A stretch of 64,000 nucleotides of DNA from Chaetoderma sp. LZ-2023a (Eukaryota > Mollusca > Caudofoveata > Chaetodermatida > Chaetodermatidae). The position numbers were made by a program, and so were the translations under genes. Below, piece by piece: positions 38,946 through 51,200 of this stretch. The notes below the pieces were generated by a model. The model did no database searches. It saw only the letters and a list, made by a program, of their open reading frames with translations, and was not told where the DNA came from. Within the stretch, counting starts at the first letter, position 1; every line of letters begins with the position of its first letter. The stretch spans positions 20,623,722 through 20,687,721 of the forward strand of contig CM067372.1 in NCBI GenBank assembly GCA_034401795.1, given 5' to 3'.

Positions 38946-39338
38946 TGGCATGCATAATATTTAAAAAATGGCATAAAGATGAACACAAACAGAGACTGGT
39001 CAAAGTACGCAAAATTATGCTTCTGTATACCTCAGAAGTAGAGGTGTATTTATTCCAGCTACGGTAACCGTTTTCTATATTTTTAAATTTGGTCTATGGA
39101 TCAACCAACCCTAAAAATCACCAAATTAGAATAAAAATAAATTAATTCGGTAAAATTAGGCAATTTGTAAAAAGATAAGATTAAAAGAATTGGGCCATTT
39201 GTTCTCTAAATTACTATCCAAATTAGCAATTTCATCTTTGCAAGAAAATGTATTTTATCACAATCTGTCAAAATTTGGAAGCTAGTGATGCCCGCCTCCG
39301 AAAATGAAGATTCATATAGGGGATAGCAATAAGACAAT

Positions 39339-39699
39339 GGACCTTTCCAGTTTTAGCTATGCCACACCCAACTCTAGCTAAGCTCCACCCACACCTAGCT
39401 TGTGTTGTTTGACATTCAATTTCCAGAAAACTATACAGCTAACCTGCTCAATATTTTGAAACTAATTTGACTGGGGGCTGTTGCTGCCTATGGCAGCAAT
39501 AGCGGCTCAGTCAAATTAGTTTCACAATATTGGACAATGTTTATTAAATAGTAGACATACAATTCATACGTGTCAGACTATTAAGCGTTTAAGGCAGACT
39601 AAATCGAGTCATTCATGCTGTAATTGATTATGACATCATCCTACACGTCACATAGTTGATTATGACATCATATGATAGATGGATAAACTGGAAAACTCC
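39339..39699. mobile_element. Fold-back element F1, full copy
   Basis: About 360 bp with short inverted ends (GGACCTTTCCAGTTTTAGC and ACTGGAAAACTCC). The core is a strong hairpin (GAAACTAATTTGACTGGGGG and CTCAGTCAAATTAGTTTC around GCTGTTGCTGCC/GGCAGCAATAGC). It matches the inverse of 62104-62460. No ORF. Spacer without recognised features follows at 39700-40590. Confidence 0.75.
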
Positions 39700-40594
39700 A
39701 GTGAGAATTGCATAGTATGGGTAATCGTGAATGATGAATATATGAAGTTATTGAGACAAAATCTGGATGTTTGTATCTTAAACACCGAGGTAGATACCCT
39801 CTAACCTACTGTCTGGGCATACATAGAGCATGTTGTAAATAATAGCCCACACATTTAACATGTCAGTGTAGCAAAAACCTGAATCACAGTGAAATGTTAC
39901 ATAATGGCTAGCATCTCTACAATCTCTACATTACTGCACATGTGCAGTCTCGTTACCAATAAAACATGTATAATAGTACAGGCCAGTACGTGCGCTCAAC
40001 ATTTGTTCTGCTATTATCCATGATGGATTTGTGGTCAAAACTTGTTCTGCTAGTAATCAAGACAATCACGACAATGTGGCCTAGTTCCTGATCGAGGTGT
40101 ATAATAATACGGACCGGTTACCAGTGCATACACCGACTGATCCAAAATTTTGTGGTGAAAAACCTGTAAACCAATAAATAGATAATAGTGGCCTTAACAG
40201 CCACAAATTCCTACATATAATATTCTTCATTTCTCCTTCACAGCATCAATAGATGAAAATAAAATATCCCAACCACCAGTCAATAGAATTAGTCAAATTG
40301 ACATTAAATAAGCATCAAATATGTGAAATGTAAGTAAGCATAAATACATATAAAATACACAAAGTTATCGCAACATAGATTAAAATCAAGAACATTAAAA
40401 ATTTAAATTCTAATAAATAATATAAACTACCCATAATAATAAAAAAATATCACCGGATATGGCAAGGGAGATAATTCTAGTATTAACTGGGATCTGAATG
40501 CCTGACAAACAGCACGGTACTTATATATATAAGGCGATTAGAACCTTCATCTTTGAAAGCATTGTATCTACAGTCAACAGGTAAATTGATGAAT

Positions 40595-40665
40595 ATCTTA
40601 AAATTAATTTGACTGAAAATTTTTGCTTCCAGTCAATTTTGTTGCAAAATATTCAGCATGATGTT
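40595..40665. mobile_element. F1-type hairpin, diverged
   Basis: AAATTAATTTGACTGAAAAT and CCAGTCAATTTTGTTGCAAA pair with a short loop. Confidence 0.5.
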
Positions 40666-41007
40666 TCCTATATAGTAAATCTCCCTCTGTTGAATTAACA
40701 AATGTTTCAACTGAGACATATACAGAACTAGCACAATATTCTGGACACAATTTGAGCACCTTCATAGTCAAGGGAGTCAAAACAGGCATCTGTCTTACTC
40801 CTGAACGATATACATATGCAGAGCAAGAGAAGTGTACTTCACATTGGCATGTCTGACTTGATAACAGACGCAGTCATTCCAGTGGTAAGTTACAACATTA
40901 ATCTTGGCAGGACATGGATCAATCCTGATCATCAACTCCTTCACTGATGTAACCCCACCCCCCTTTTATATGTCAATTGCAAAGCAACCATACAAGAAAT
41001 ATGTCAA

Positions 41008-41098
41008 ATATTTTGAAATTAATTTGCCTAGAAGTCATTGCTGCATTATGCAGCAATAGCTTCAAGTCAAATTATTTTCAAAGTAGGCAACAGCTTTT
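41008..41098. mobile_element. F1-type hairpin
   Basis: TTTTGAAATTAATTTGCCTA, TTGCTGCATTATGCAGCAAT and CAAGTCAAATTATTTTCAAA form the arms and loop of the F1 core. Confidence 0.6.
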
Positions 41099-41329
41099 GC
41101 ATATGGTTGTTTTGAGATATCTGTGTCAGGATTTCATTGTTGAAAGTGTTAAGAAATTAATGATAAATGCTAATCGTCGGTCCTTTGTGACTATATTATA
41201 TGATATACTGCACTCGTAATTAACATACATGATCTGTTATCTTAGCAATTAGCTGTAAATATTTAGCTGTAAATCTTAGTAGTCAAAATATGCAATTCAA
41301 TCACAATAATTTGTGATATGTTGCCTCGG

Positions 41330-42125
41330 TAGCCCTGGTGGGAGCTTGAGATATGTTGTCATGGTGACTCTGGTGGGAGCTTGAGATATGTTGTGATGGT
41401 GACTCTGGTGTGAGCTTGAGATATGTTGTGATGGTGACTGTGGTGGGAGCTTGAGATATGTTGTCATGGTGACTCTGGTGGGAGCTTGAGATATGTTGTG
41501 ATGGTGACTCTGGTGTGAGCTTGAGATATGTTGTGATGGTCAGTCTGGTGGGAGCTTGAGATATGTTGTCATGGTGACTCTGGTGTGAGCTTGAGATATG
41601 TTGTCATGGTGACTCTGGTAGGAGCTTGAGATATGTTGTGATGGTGACTCTGGTGTGAGCTTGAGATATGTTGTGATGGTCAGTCTGGTGGGAGCTTGAG
41701 ATATGTTGTGATGGTGACTCTGGTGGGAGCTTGAGATATGTTGTCATGGTGACTCTGGTGTGAGCTTGAGATATGTTGTCATGGTGATTCTGGTGTGAGC
41801 TTGAGATATGTTGTGATGGTGACTCTGGTGTGAGCTTGAGATATGTCGTGATGGCCAGTCTGGTGGGAGCTTGAGATATGTTGTGATGGTCACTCTGGTG
41901 TGAGCTTGAGATATGTTGTGATGGTCACTCTGGTGTGAGCTTGAGATATGTTGTGATGGTGACTCTGATGTGAGCTTGAGATATGTTGTGATGGTCAGTC
42001 TGGTGTGAGCTTGAGATGTGGTGTGATGGTCACTCTGATGTGAGCTTGAGATATGTTGTGATGGTGACTCTGGTGAGAGCTTGAGATATGTTGCCACGGT
42101 AACCCTGGTGAGAACCCGAGATATG
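41330..42125. repeat. 35-bp minisatellite directly downstream of the IDO stop codon
   Basis: About 22 copies of a 35-bp unit (GAGATATGTTGTGATGGTGA, then CTCTGGTGTGAGCTT). Variants alternate GTGGGAGC/GTGTGAGC and GTCATGG/GTGATGG. It starts about 15 bp after the IDO stop codon in the direction of transcription, so it probably lies in the 3' UTR. Confidence 0.95.
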
Positions 42126-42139
42126 TTGGCCGGTGAGAG

Positions 42140-42201
42140 CTATTTGTTGATGAAAGATTTCTCTGTGCTAGAGCGGATGCTTCTCAGGAATGGCAACACA
42201 C
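42140..42201 (-). CDS. IDO: IDO-like terminal exon
   Basis: Acceptor ATATTTGCAG. It encodes VLPFLRSIRSSTEKSFINK and a TAG stop at 42140-42142. It corresponds to the C-terminal helix of IDO (LMxFLKxxRxxTxKS). Confidence 0.93.
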
Positions 42202-45200
42202 CTGCAAATATATACAACGGTACAGCTAATCTATCCCAATCAATCACTGCATAAGGTAAGAAAGATAAGCATTGCTCAGCTTTACACAGAAAACCTGATC
42301 TCTTTAGAGAGCACATACAATCAGTCACTAAAGACAGATGGTCACTATAGACTGATGGCCACTATAGACAGATGGTCACTCTAGACATGTTTTCTTTACA
42401 GACATGTGGTCTCTATAGACAGGTGGTCTCCATAGACAGGTGGTTTCTATAGACAGGTGGTTTCTATAGACAGATGGTCACTATAGACTGATTGTCACTA
42501 AAGGCAGGTGGTCACTATAGACAGGTGGTCAGTAGTTTACTCTTTCAGGGATTTGTCAGTGAAAGGGTTAATACAGGTGGTCACTTACTACAGCTGTCTT
42601 GTTGCAGGATATGCCTACACTGTATTGCAGGTTATAAGACTATAAACGAAATCTAGGATTTCTTTTTTCACGAGAGAGTTGATACTTACCTCCCTAATAC
42701 TTTTGATATTGCTAAATATTGGCGTTCACTCAATAAAACACTCAGATTAAAAACAGTTAGGTGCCCCTACTGGGCAGGTAGACAGAGGTAGTCAGGCGGA
42801 TGCCGGCCCCACCACCGCGCATGCGCCGACTACTACTTCCTCTGACTAATTTATTGGCTGACACACATGCAACTGCTAAGAGCCTGAAGACCGAGCCTCT
42901 GTGGGGTGGAGAGGCCGGGTCCGTATCTAGGGAGGTAAGTATCAACTCTCTCGTGAAAAAAGAAATCCTAGATTTCGTTTATTTCACATCAAGAGTATAC
43001 TTACCTCCCTAATACTTTTGATATTGCCAGAATTCGAAAGTGAATCTGACGGGAGGGAGGCGAGGTCAAAAGACCAGCTCTTCCCTATACGCTTTCACGC
43101 GTTTACGGCACTTAAAAACGTCTGAAAACTGTGTGAGAACACAGTCAGGATTTGACAAACCATCGGATAACACAACCGATGCATGAGAGATGACCGAATG
43201 TCATATGCGCTCCCCCCCCCCCCCCCCTCCTGGGAGGAAGACTAGATGACCTCAATGTCCTATATGCTCTCTACGTACTAGTGCCACGTACTACAGGACA
43301 GAGACGAAAGTACTCCATTTTCGTATACTCTCTATGAACCACAATCCACACAAACCATCACCATATTAATAATAACGGGTAACGTGACAATACATTTAAC
43401 AATGAACAACACATAAACAAGACTGACCTTGTTGAACTTGGAAGCTGTCATCACGTTCCCAGTAGAGAAGCCTGACGCAGTCCCGACAAGTGGTTGTTAC
43501 CATAACTTAAATGTGATGTATATAAGCAACGAGGAAACGCTCCTCATAAAACATACAGGCGATTATTGTTTCAAAATCGACAAGGCGAGAGGATTTGAGG
43601 TGTCACGGAGGTAATGGTCTGTAAAACTTGACTCACAGTGCCACTGAGCCACGGACATAATGTCATCCACAGGGACCCCACTAAACAGGGCAGTGGATGC
43701 CACGACACCGCGGACACTGTGAGCCTTGGCCACATCAACCTGTCTCCCGGTGGCGGATTTGTGACAAAACTGAATACATTCTACAATCCACCTGGAAATG
43801 GTGTCCTTAGACGCCCTGCCATGGGGTTCAATATATGACAACCATAACGCTGACTGGTCGGTACGCCATTCCGAAGTACGCTGTTTGTACCGGAGCAGCG
43901 CCCGTACGGGGCACCATACTTTAGAATTAGGATCATATCTAGTTAAAGATGGCAAAAAAATAGGTTGACCTGGATATTTCAAAGACTGATTCTTAGCCAA
44001 GAAATTAATCCTAGGTAGAAGCTTAAGGCCTTCCCCTGTAACCACAAAACGGTCATCCTCGGCTGATAAGGCGTGAATCTCACTCCTACGCCTTGCCGAG
44101 GCTGCAGCAATTAAAAACACAGTTTTAAGAGTGAACAATTTCATAGAAATGGACATAAGTGGTTCAAAAGGCTTATCTCCTAGTACCTGAAGCACCAGAG
44201 ATAAACTCCAAACTGGAATCAGTGGTGGATTCCTTGGTCTTAGATTGCCCATGCCTTTAATTAATACATTTAATGTACTTACTTCATCACTCCCCCTGTT
44301 AGCCAAGCAAGGAATAACAGCCATTAAAGCTGACTTATAACCAGCAATAGAGTTAGGCTTGAGGCTATAGGCATCATATAGGTGACAGAGGAAATCAGCT
44401 ACTACCTGAATAGATGCATCCATTGGATCAATACATCTTTTTGAGCACCACTCTGCAAATCTGTTGATTTTATAGTTATATGCTCTGGAGGTTGACCCCC
44501 TCCTGGCTTTGGCCATAAACATGGCCGCTTGCTCAGAAAAGCCCTCCTTAATTCTAGATTCCTTGACAACATCCATGCAGTCAATCGGAACATTGATGGA
44601 TTGTCGTGAAGGGCCTTGCCCTGGAAGATAAGGTCGTCCATTAGAGGCAGAGGAACCGGACTGCAGACCAGAAGGTCCAGCAGATCCGTATACCACGATC
44701 GGCTTGGCCAATCCGGGGCGATCAGAAGCACTTGGCACTCCTGCTGCCTGATTCTCTGAAGCACCTTTGGAATCAGGATTGCCGGAGGGAATGCGTATGC
44801 ATACATTCCCGCCCAGCTGATAGCTAACGCATCTGTTGCGAAAGCGCTTGGGTCTGGAATCGGAGAGACATACGTAGTCATCTTCGCATTCTTCTTCGTT
44901 GCGAACAAATCGATGTTGGGCTTCCCCCAATGGTCGAACAGACGATCCGCCACACATTAATTTAGTTGCCATTCCGTGGGTAAAATACTCATCCTTCGGC
45001 TCAATGAGTCTGCTAGCAGATTTAGCCTTCCCGGAATATGAACTGCTCTCAAGGTAATCCTGTGATCCAGGCACCAACAAAGCAGTTTCCAAGTCATCAT
45101 ACAGAGACTGGGCGACTTCGTTCCGCCCTGGCGGTTTATGTAAGTCACTACTGTTGAGTTGTCTGAACGAATAAGAACAATCTTGCCCTGAACCTTCTGT

Positions 45201-48200
45201 AAGAAATGTTCCAGGCCCAGGACTACTGCTCTTAGCTCCAGTAGATTGATATGTTCCCTTGACTGATCCAGATCCCAAAGCCCTGATATTGTGGACTCTT
45301 CCAGACAAGCTCCCCACCCCTCCATCGATGCATCTGTATACACAGTCACCTGAGGGTGGGGAGGGGTTAGCAAAACCCCCAGCAAGAGATTCTCTATATT
45401 CAACCACCATTGCAGGTGGTGAATTAGAGGCGCCAACACTGACACGTTCGAGTCCAGCGAACCTGAACTCTGGGTCCACTGTGTCATGAGAAACAACTGG
45501 ATCGGGTGCCTGCATAAGGCCGCCTGCGGAATGACTGGTTCCAATGAAACCATCAAACCCAGCATTCTCAAGTAAACCCGTGCCAGGACATGACGACTGT
45601 CGCACACCGACTGTATTAAGGAGATGAGTCGCTGAACCCTCTCCTGAGTAGGATAAACATATCCTGTCTTCAGATCGAAGAACATGCCCAGGTAAACAAA
45701 CTTCTGGGATGGAGTCAGCTCTGATTTTTGGAAATTGATTATCCAGCCCAAGTCCGTGAGAATTTTCAAAACAATCTCCAGATTGGCCGATAACGTTTCC
45801 TGGGTGTGTGCTTTTAACAGCCAGTCGTCTATGTACGTGTGGACTGCTATGCTTCTCCTGCGGAGGTATGCCGTGATCGCGAGAACCACACGGGTGAAGA
45901 CCCGAGGAGCCGTGGAAATTCCGAAGGGTAATACCCTGAATTCCCACTGTCTGCCCTGGAATGCAAATCTCAGGAAGCGACGGAAACTACTCTCTATGGG
46001 AATGTGGAAATAAGCATCCTTCAAATCTATTGAAGCTGTCCACATTCCCTGCTCTAACCCCGCCAACACCGAGCGCACAGTCTCCATCTTGAAACTGGGC
46101 GTCTCTATGAACTTGTTCAATGGCTTGAGGTTGAGAATCGGCCTCCACCCTCCGGTGTTTTTTGTTACTAAGAACACGGTTGAATAGAAGCCCGGGCACC
46201 TCTGCGCCGGCTGAATAGCTCCTTTTTGTAGGAGGGAATTTATCTCCTCCACAATACACAACCTTTGATCTGGATCTCTCGGAATCGGAGTCCAGATCGG
46301 CACGAGAGACAGTCGCGATGGCGGGCCTGTCATCCAATCGGGATGATAGCCGACAGAAAGCCATTGCAAGACTAAACGGTCCTGAGTCAACCGCTTCCAC
46401 TCTGGCAAGTGGTCGGCGAATCGGCCGCCCACCGGTCCACCTAGGGAGAGAGGTGGACATAAGGAGTGCGAGAGTGGCACTGTCTTCTCGGCCAGAAACA
46501 CCGGAGTGGTTCCCACCGTGGTAACCGGCCCATCAGGCCCGATTACCGCGACCAGATTCCCGCGCGCCACGCCCAGCACCGCGCGCACCTCGGTGCGCGG
46601 GTGGCTGCCTGACTGGCTGCGCCTGAGGAGCCTGCGCCCCCCTCGCTGCGGGCCGACTCGCACGCGGCCTAGGCCGTCGCTGCGATGGTGGCTGGCCTCT
46701 GACCTGGCCACCTCCACCTCGAGCCTGCAGGGGACGATACGCAGGGGGTGGTGCGCGAACGCTCGCACGACGGAGCACTTCAAATTGCTCGCGCAGCGCC
46801 CTCTGGTTGTTGACCAGAGTCACCGTCTCCTGGAGGTGCTTGCATCCCTCACCTCCAAAGAGACCAGGACCTATCATAGGCGTACGCAGTAGCCTATTGT
46901 ACAGGTCCTGGGACGGGCACAGTTTGTCCAAGGCAAACGTGCGCCTCGCCCGGACACTCCTGGTCACCGCCCACGTCAAGCAGTCCAGAGCCAGGTTGAT
47001 ACCATCCTGGATGGCTCTCTGGACTGTGACCGGGCTTGGTTGGCGCGATGCGGATGCCGTTACCACCCCCTGTAACAGCTGGGAGACGTGGGACAGAGCA
47101 GCAATCGACGCTCTCCCACTCTCCTCCGCATCACGCAGCGCGGCATTTGCCGAATGCAACGCGTTCGAGCACAGGACACCCGTGTCAGAACGGGAGCCTG
47201 GCCGCGCATCTTCGCCCAAAGCCGTGCGGTCATCGACGCTTGGCTTGGGCACCACACCGTACCGCTGGTAGTCCAGGGGCACGATGCGGCAACGCCTGGC
47301 CACCTCGCGAGGGGCCTTCGCGAGACGCCCATTCGCCTTAATGGACGTCTCCGCCGCCTCGAACATGTCCACGACATGCTCAGCCAGCGGCAGAGATGGC
47401 ATAGCGTTTGCAGTCGGCTTACCAGCTAACCACGGCCTGTGATCTCGCTGGCTAGCCGACTGCTCCACGGGCAGGTCTGGCCGAACACTCACCAGCCACT
47501 GGCAAGCGTCCGACCAATCCTCCTCCGTGGCTAGCTGCGAGCGCTCTACAAGATGGGGGCCTTCGTCTTCCTCCTGAGCGCACGCAGCAGAGCTTGACGG
47601 CGGGTATGCTGATACCGCTGGCAAACCAGGGAAAACATGCGGCCCCGAAAGACTCGGCATGCTAAGCTCACTGGCTTGACCAAGAGCAGGCGCCGTGGTA
47701 GAGCGCGGGGCAGACACCGCCCCACCACGGTCCAGACCAGCACCAGCGACACTCTCGGCAAGCCGAGGTATGCGGTAACGCTGGCCTTCAGCACCGCCCA
47801 GGGTCACCTTCTGGACCGTGAATTCTACTCCTGCATGAGTAGAACCATGGACCACGTCGCCTGCATTCCCCGTGAGGGGTGCACAGACGTCGTAGTCCAT
47901 GGTCACCTCCCCAGACGGCGACCATAGCAGGAAATCCTCTTCCTCCTGGCCAGAAAGGTTAGACTCCGGGTCAGCAAAGAAAGCTAACCCGGACTGGCCA
48001 GGGAAGGTGCCATAGGAGGCATTGGCACCCGCGGCGTGCGGATACCCAGGGTCTGATGAGCAGACCGCGGGTTCCTGCGACAACCGATGTCCACGGCCCC
48101 TCGGCGCGGCACCAAGCCTGCTGCCAGGGTTGTGGAACGCCCCCATCAACGGGGCCACCTCTGAATCGTTCTCAAACAACGGAATCGACCTACGGAAATT

Positions 48201-51200
48201 AGATTCAGAGGCGGGGATAACCTGCTCTGAAGCAGATGCTGAGGACAACAAAGGAGCTGGCCCAGGAAGCATGCTGCGAAGCAACTCTGGGACCAAATCC
48301 TTTATTGTCCTCTGCATCTCTCCCAACATTTCGGACCGGAAGGCCTCCATGTCCACCGCGGACGAGGCCTTCCTCTTACCCTTCTTCGAACCACTCTCTT
48401 TCTTCGCCTTCCTCTCCTCCTCCACGCCCATCTCCTTTGCCTGCAATGACAAAAAGTCAGACATTAGTTCGCCCCCCCCCATTGCTTACATACGTCGCAC
48501 TTAAGCAGCGGTCCACAGGGACTGCAGCTGAAGCACAAATGGGGAACAAACCGATCCTTCAGAAACCGGCCACAGGACGGACAACCCGGTCTCTGAAACA
48601 GGACACAGGACGAGGACAATGAGCAAGTTAGTCAAAGATAGCTTTTAAAAACTCAAAACCAACTAAAGAGAGGGAAAAGATCATAAAGATCAGTAACCAT
48701 AAGAAACCAGCGTTGGACAAAACTTTAAATGTAAATAAAGAGCAAGGCTGATTATGACGTCATCAATACCATGACAGAAATTAAATCGGTCCGCAACAAG
48801 CATCTAAGTGCAAGAACGAATTGTATTCCTAACATAACGTCCTCACTTGGATATTCAGACTACACACCATCAGATACACAATGATAACAATGGTAAATAC
48901 AGTCATTATTTTTTCAAATAATTCATATCACCTCATATCATTAATTAGATACCTGACACCTGGTATAGACAAACCATCCAACGTGATGCACTGGAGCATT
49001 CCACCAAGACTACGCCTCTTAACTCTCTCCACCTAAGGGGAAGGAATTGGATCAAGAGGGCAAAGTGAGAAGACCTTTATATCAATCCTCCAACTCACTG
49101 AGCATAGATTTTTGGTTAGATAACCTAACAGTATTAGTAGGAAATGGAACCGTGGTGGAGAGAAACAAACCCTCCTGTGCTGAGATGTCCACTACTAATG
49201 CAAATCCATACCTGTGGACATAAACACAAAGAGAGATTAGACTTATATAGCACCGAGTTGAAAAAACCAACTCAAACCGGCGCTCATCACGGTAAGCGCG
49301 AGTCCCGGAAACACATTACACCGGGGAAAAAACTCGCTAGAATATAGTTGAAATCACCTGATAAAGAGATCCAGCTCCCTCCTCCGGAGAAGTCGCCCTT
49401 TCTGACATCTTTCTCTTTCTTTCCAGGTATATTCAGACTATTTTACACAGGTAAACGAGTGAAAACTTCTTAACAAGCACAAACGCATGTGAACTCTCTG
49501 CCAATAAATTAGCAAAGAGGAAGTAGTAGTCGGCGCATGCGCGGTGGTGGGGCCGGCATCCGCCTGACTACCTCTGTCTACCTGCCCAGTAGGGGCACCT
49601 AACTGTTTTTAATCTGAGTGTTTTATTGAGTGAACGCCAAGATTTAGCAATATCAAAAGTATTAGGGAGGTAAGTATACTCTTGATGTGAAATTTTAGTT
49701 CGCTTATTGACAAGTAATCCCAGCATTAAATTGTACAAAATATCCTGCAAAAGCGGATTGTGGTCAGCTTGACCAGTCAATGGTTAGACAGGTTACACCG
49801 AATGTCAGGTGGCCTCTTGAGCACTTCTGAAGGAACAAACTGCAGTTACCTGGATCTGTAATAGCTGTATTTACACTCTGAACAGACATCACATTCATGT
49901 ATGCTTTATCTATCTTGCAAAACATTTTGATTCCAATATTAAATCTTGAGCACGAGAGGATTAAAGCTAGGCTAGGCCAGTCATACTCACTGGATCCTCC
50001 TGTGCCACGCTTTGCCACGGCCTGGAAATTCTGGCTTTCTTTCGCCTTCTTGTTTGCCATAACAATAATGTATCTGCAGGAAAATATGACATTATTAGCG
50101 TATTTCATATTACCCTAAATCGCTCATTAATAACCACATCCCTAATAGAAGTCGCATGCAATTTTTTAGGTGGAGCCATTTTAATTTCTTAGAAGTTTTA
50201 AAACAGCAAATGTATCTAAGTCAAGCCGCATTCACATTTCTACTTCGAATAATACTTACCAGATGTACTATTATGATAATATATATTTTCTAGTCTAGCT
50301 CAAAATAAACAATTAAAACTCCGCACTCTCCTGGTCCTGCCCCTACTGTGTCCGGGAATACCATAGCCACAGGTACCGAGTCAATTCCCAATCACAGTCA
50401 GATTCGTCTATCTTGCGCTTTTACAAGTCGCATGTTTTTGTCGTGCTCAAATTAGGCTAATTTAAGCAGATTTAGCGTTGTTTCTACGAAATCATCGTTG
50501 GCTTCATGGAGGAATTAGGAAAATCATCACAGGGGCAGGTTGTATCAATCTAGAATTTATACATTCGTGCCATAATGACTGTTTGAAATTTCCTTAAATT
50601 GGCACATTGTTTTAAAATGTTAGCCATTGTTGGAGTCGCTTCTGTACCTGCTATCTTTTAGTTTAATTCGGGTACTCGGTTAATTTTCTCTTGCGACTCG
50701 GTTCCTCTAAAGATGGATGCGCCCTTAGCCAAGATGGCGGCGCCCATGAATTATGTCGTTCTTGGCTTGGTGTGTCTATGCACTCTGTTTATCGCCGATA
50801 TTAGCTTTCGCTTCATTGTCGAGGGTGTTTGTAGCGATCGGCGATGTAGCCTTGGTTATTTAACGTTAGTTAAAGGCTAAGTTGTGTGTTTTAAAAAAAA
50901 TTTTCACTCAAAAGTTTCAAATATTTCCTGCCTAAGAACTTGATTATCATTAATTTAAGAGAAAGTTAATGTGTTTAAGAAATCTTAACTATCAAGTCGA
51001 TTGTGCTTATTGCTCGTCATCAGTTGTCATGTGCAGCGTTTTAATTTTTCTCTGTGTTCGCAGAAACCGAAGAATCCGGATACGTTGTGCCAGAAGTGCA
51101 ACCGGTTCATGAAACGGAAGTATTTGGGACATCACTGCGGGGCGTGCGCCCAGTGTAAGGTCGGGAGCCCTTGTGATGTGTGTGTGAAGTGGTCGTCGGC

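Larger units (their letters stand above)
42643..49693 (-). mobile_element. DIRS-like tyrosine-recombinase retrotransposon A, complete
   Basis: A 7.05-kb element on the minus strand in the last IDO intron. It has near-identical inverted terminal repeats (42643-42858 and 49500-49693) and an internal complementary region (42929-43026) that joins the complements of both outer tips. This is the defining DIRS layout that allows a circular intermediate. Genes in order are gag, reverse transcriptase/RNase H with a following conserved domain, and a tyrosine recombinase. There is no target duplication, as expected for recombinase-mediated insertion. ITRs differ by about one base in 150, so insertion is recent. 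One nonsense codon in the RT frame is the only clear defect. Confidence 0.95.

Noticed and set aside
46318..48622. Several plus-strand ORFs of 70-160 codons within the DIRS A gag region
   Set aside because: GC-rich antisense frames opposite a conserved gag gene; no independent support.
49764..49990. Continuation of the RGTGGS exon frame to 49764
   Set aside because: The frame runs on, but the IDO family ending (PFLRSIRSSTEKS) is found in a phase-matched exon at 42201 behind a GTGAGT donor, so the extension is intron.
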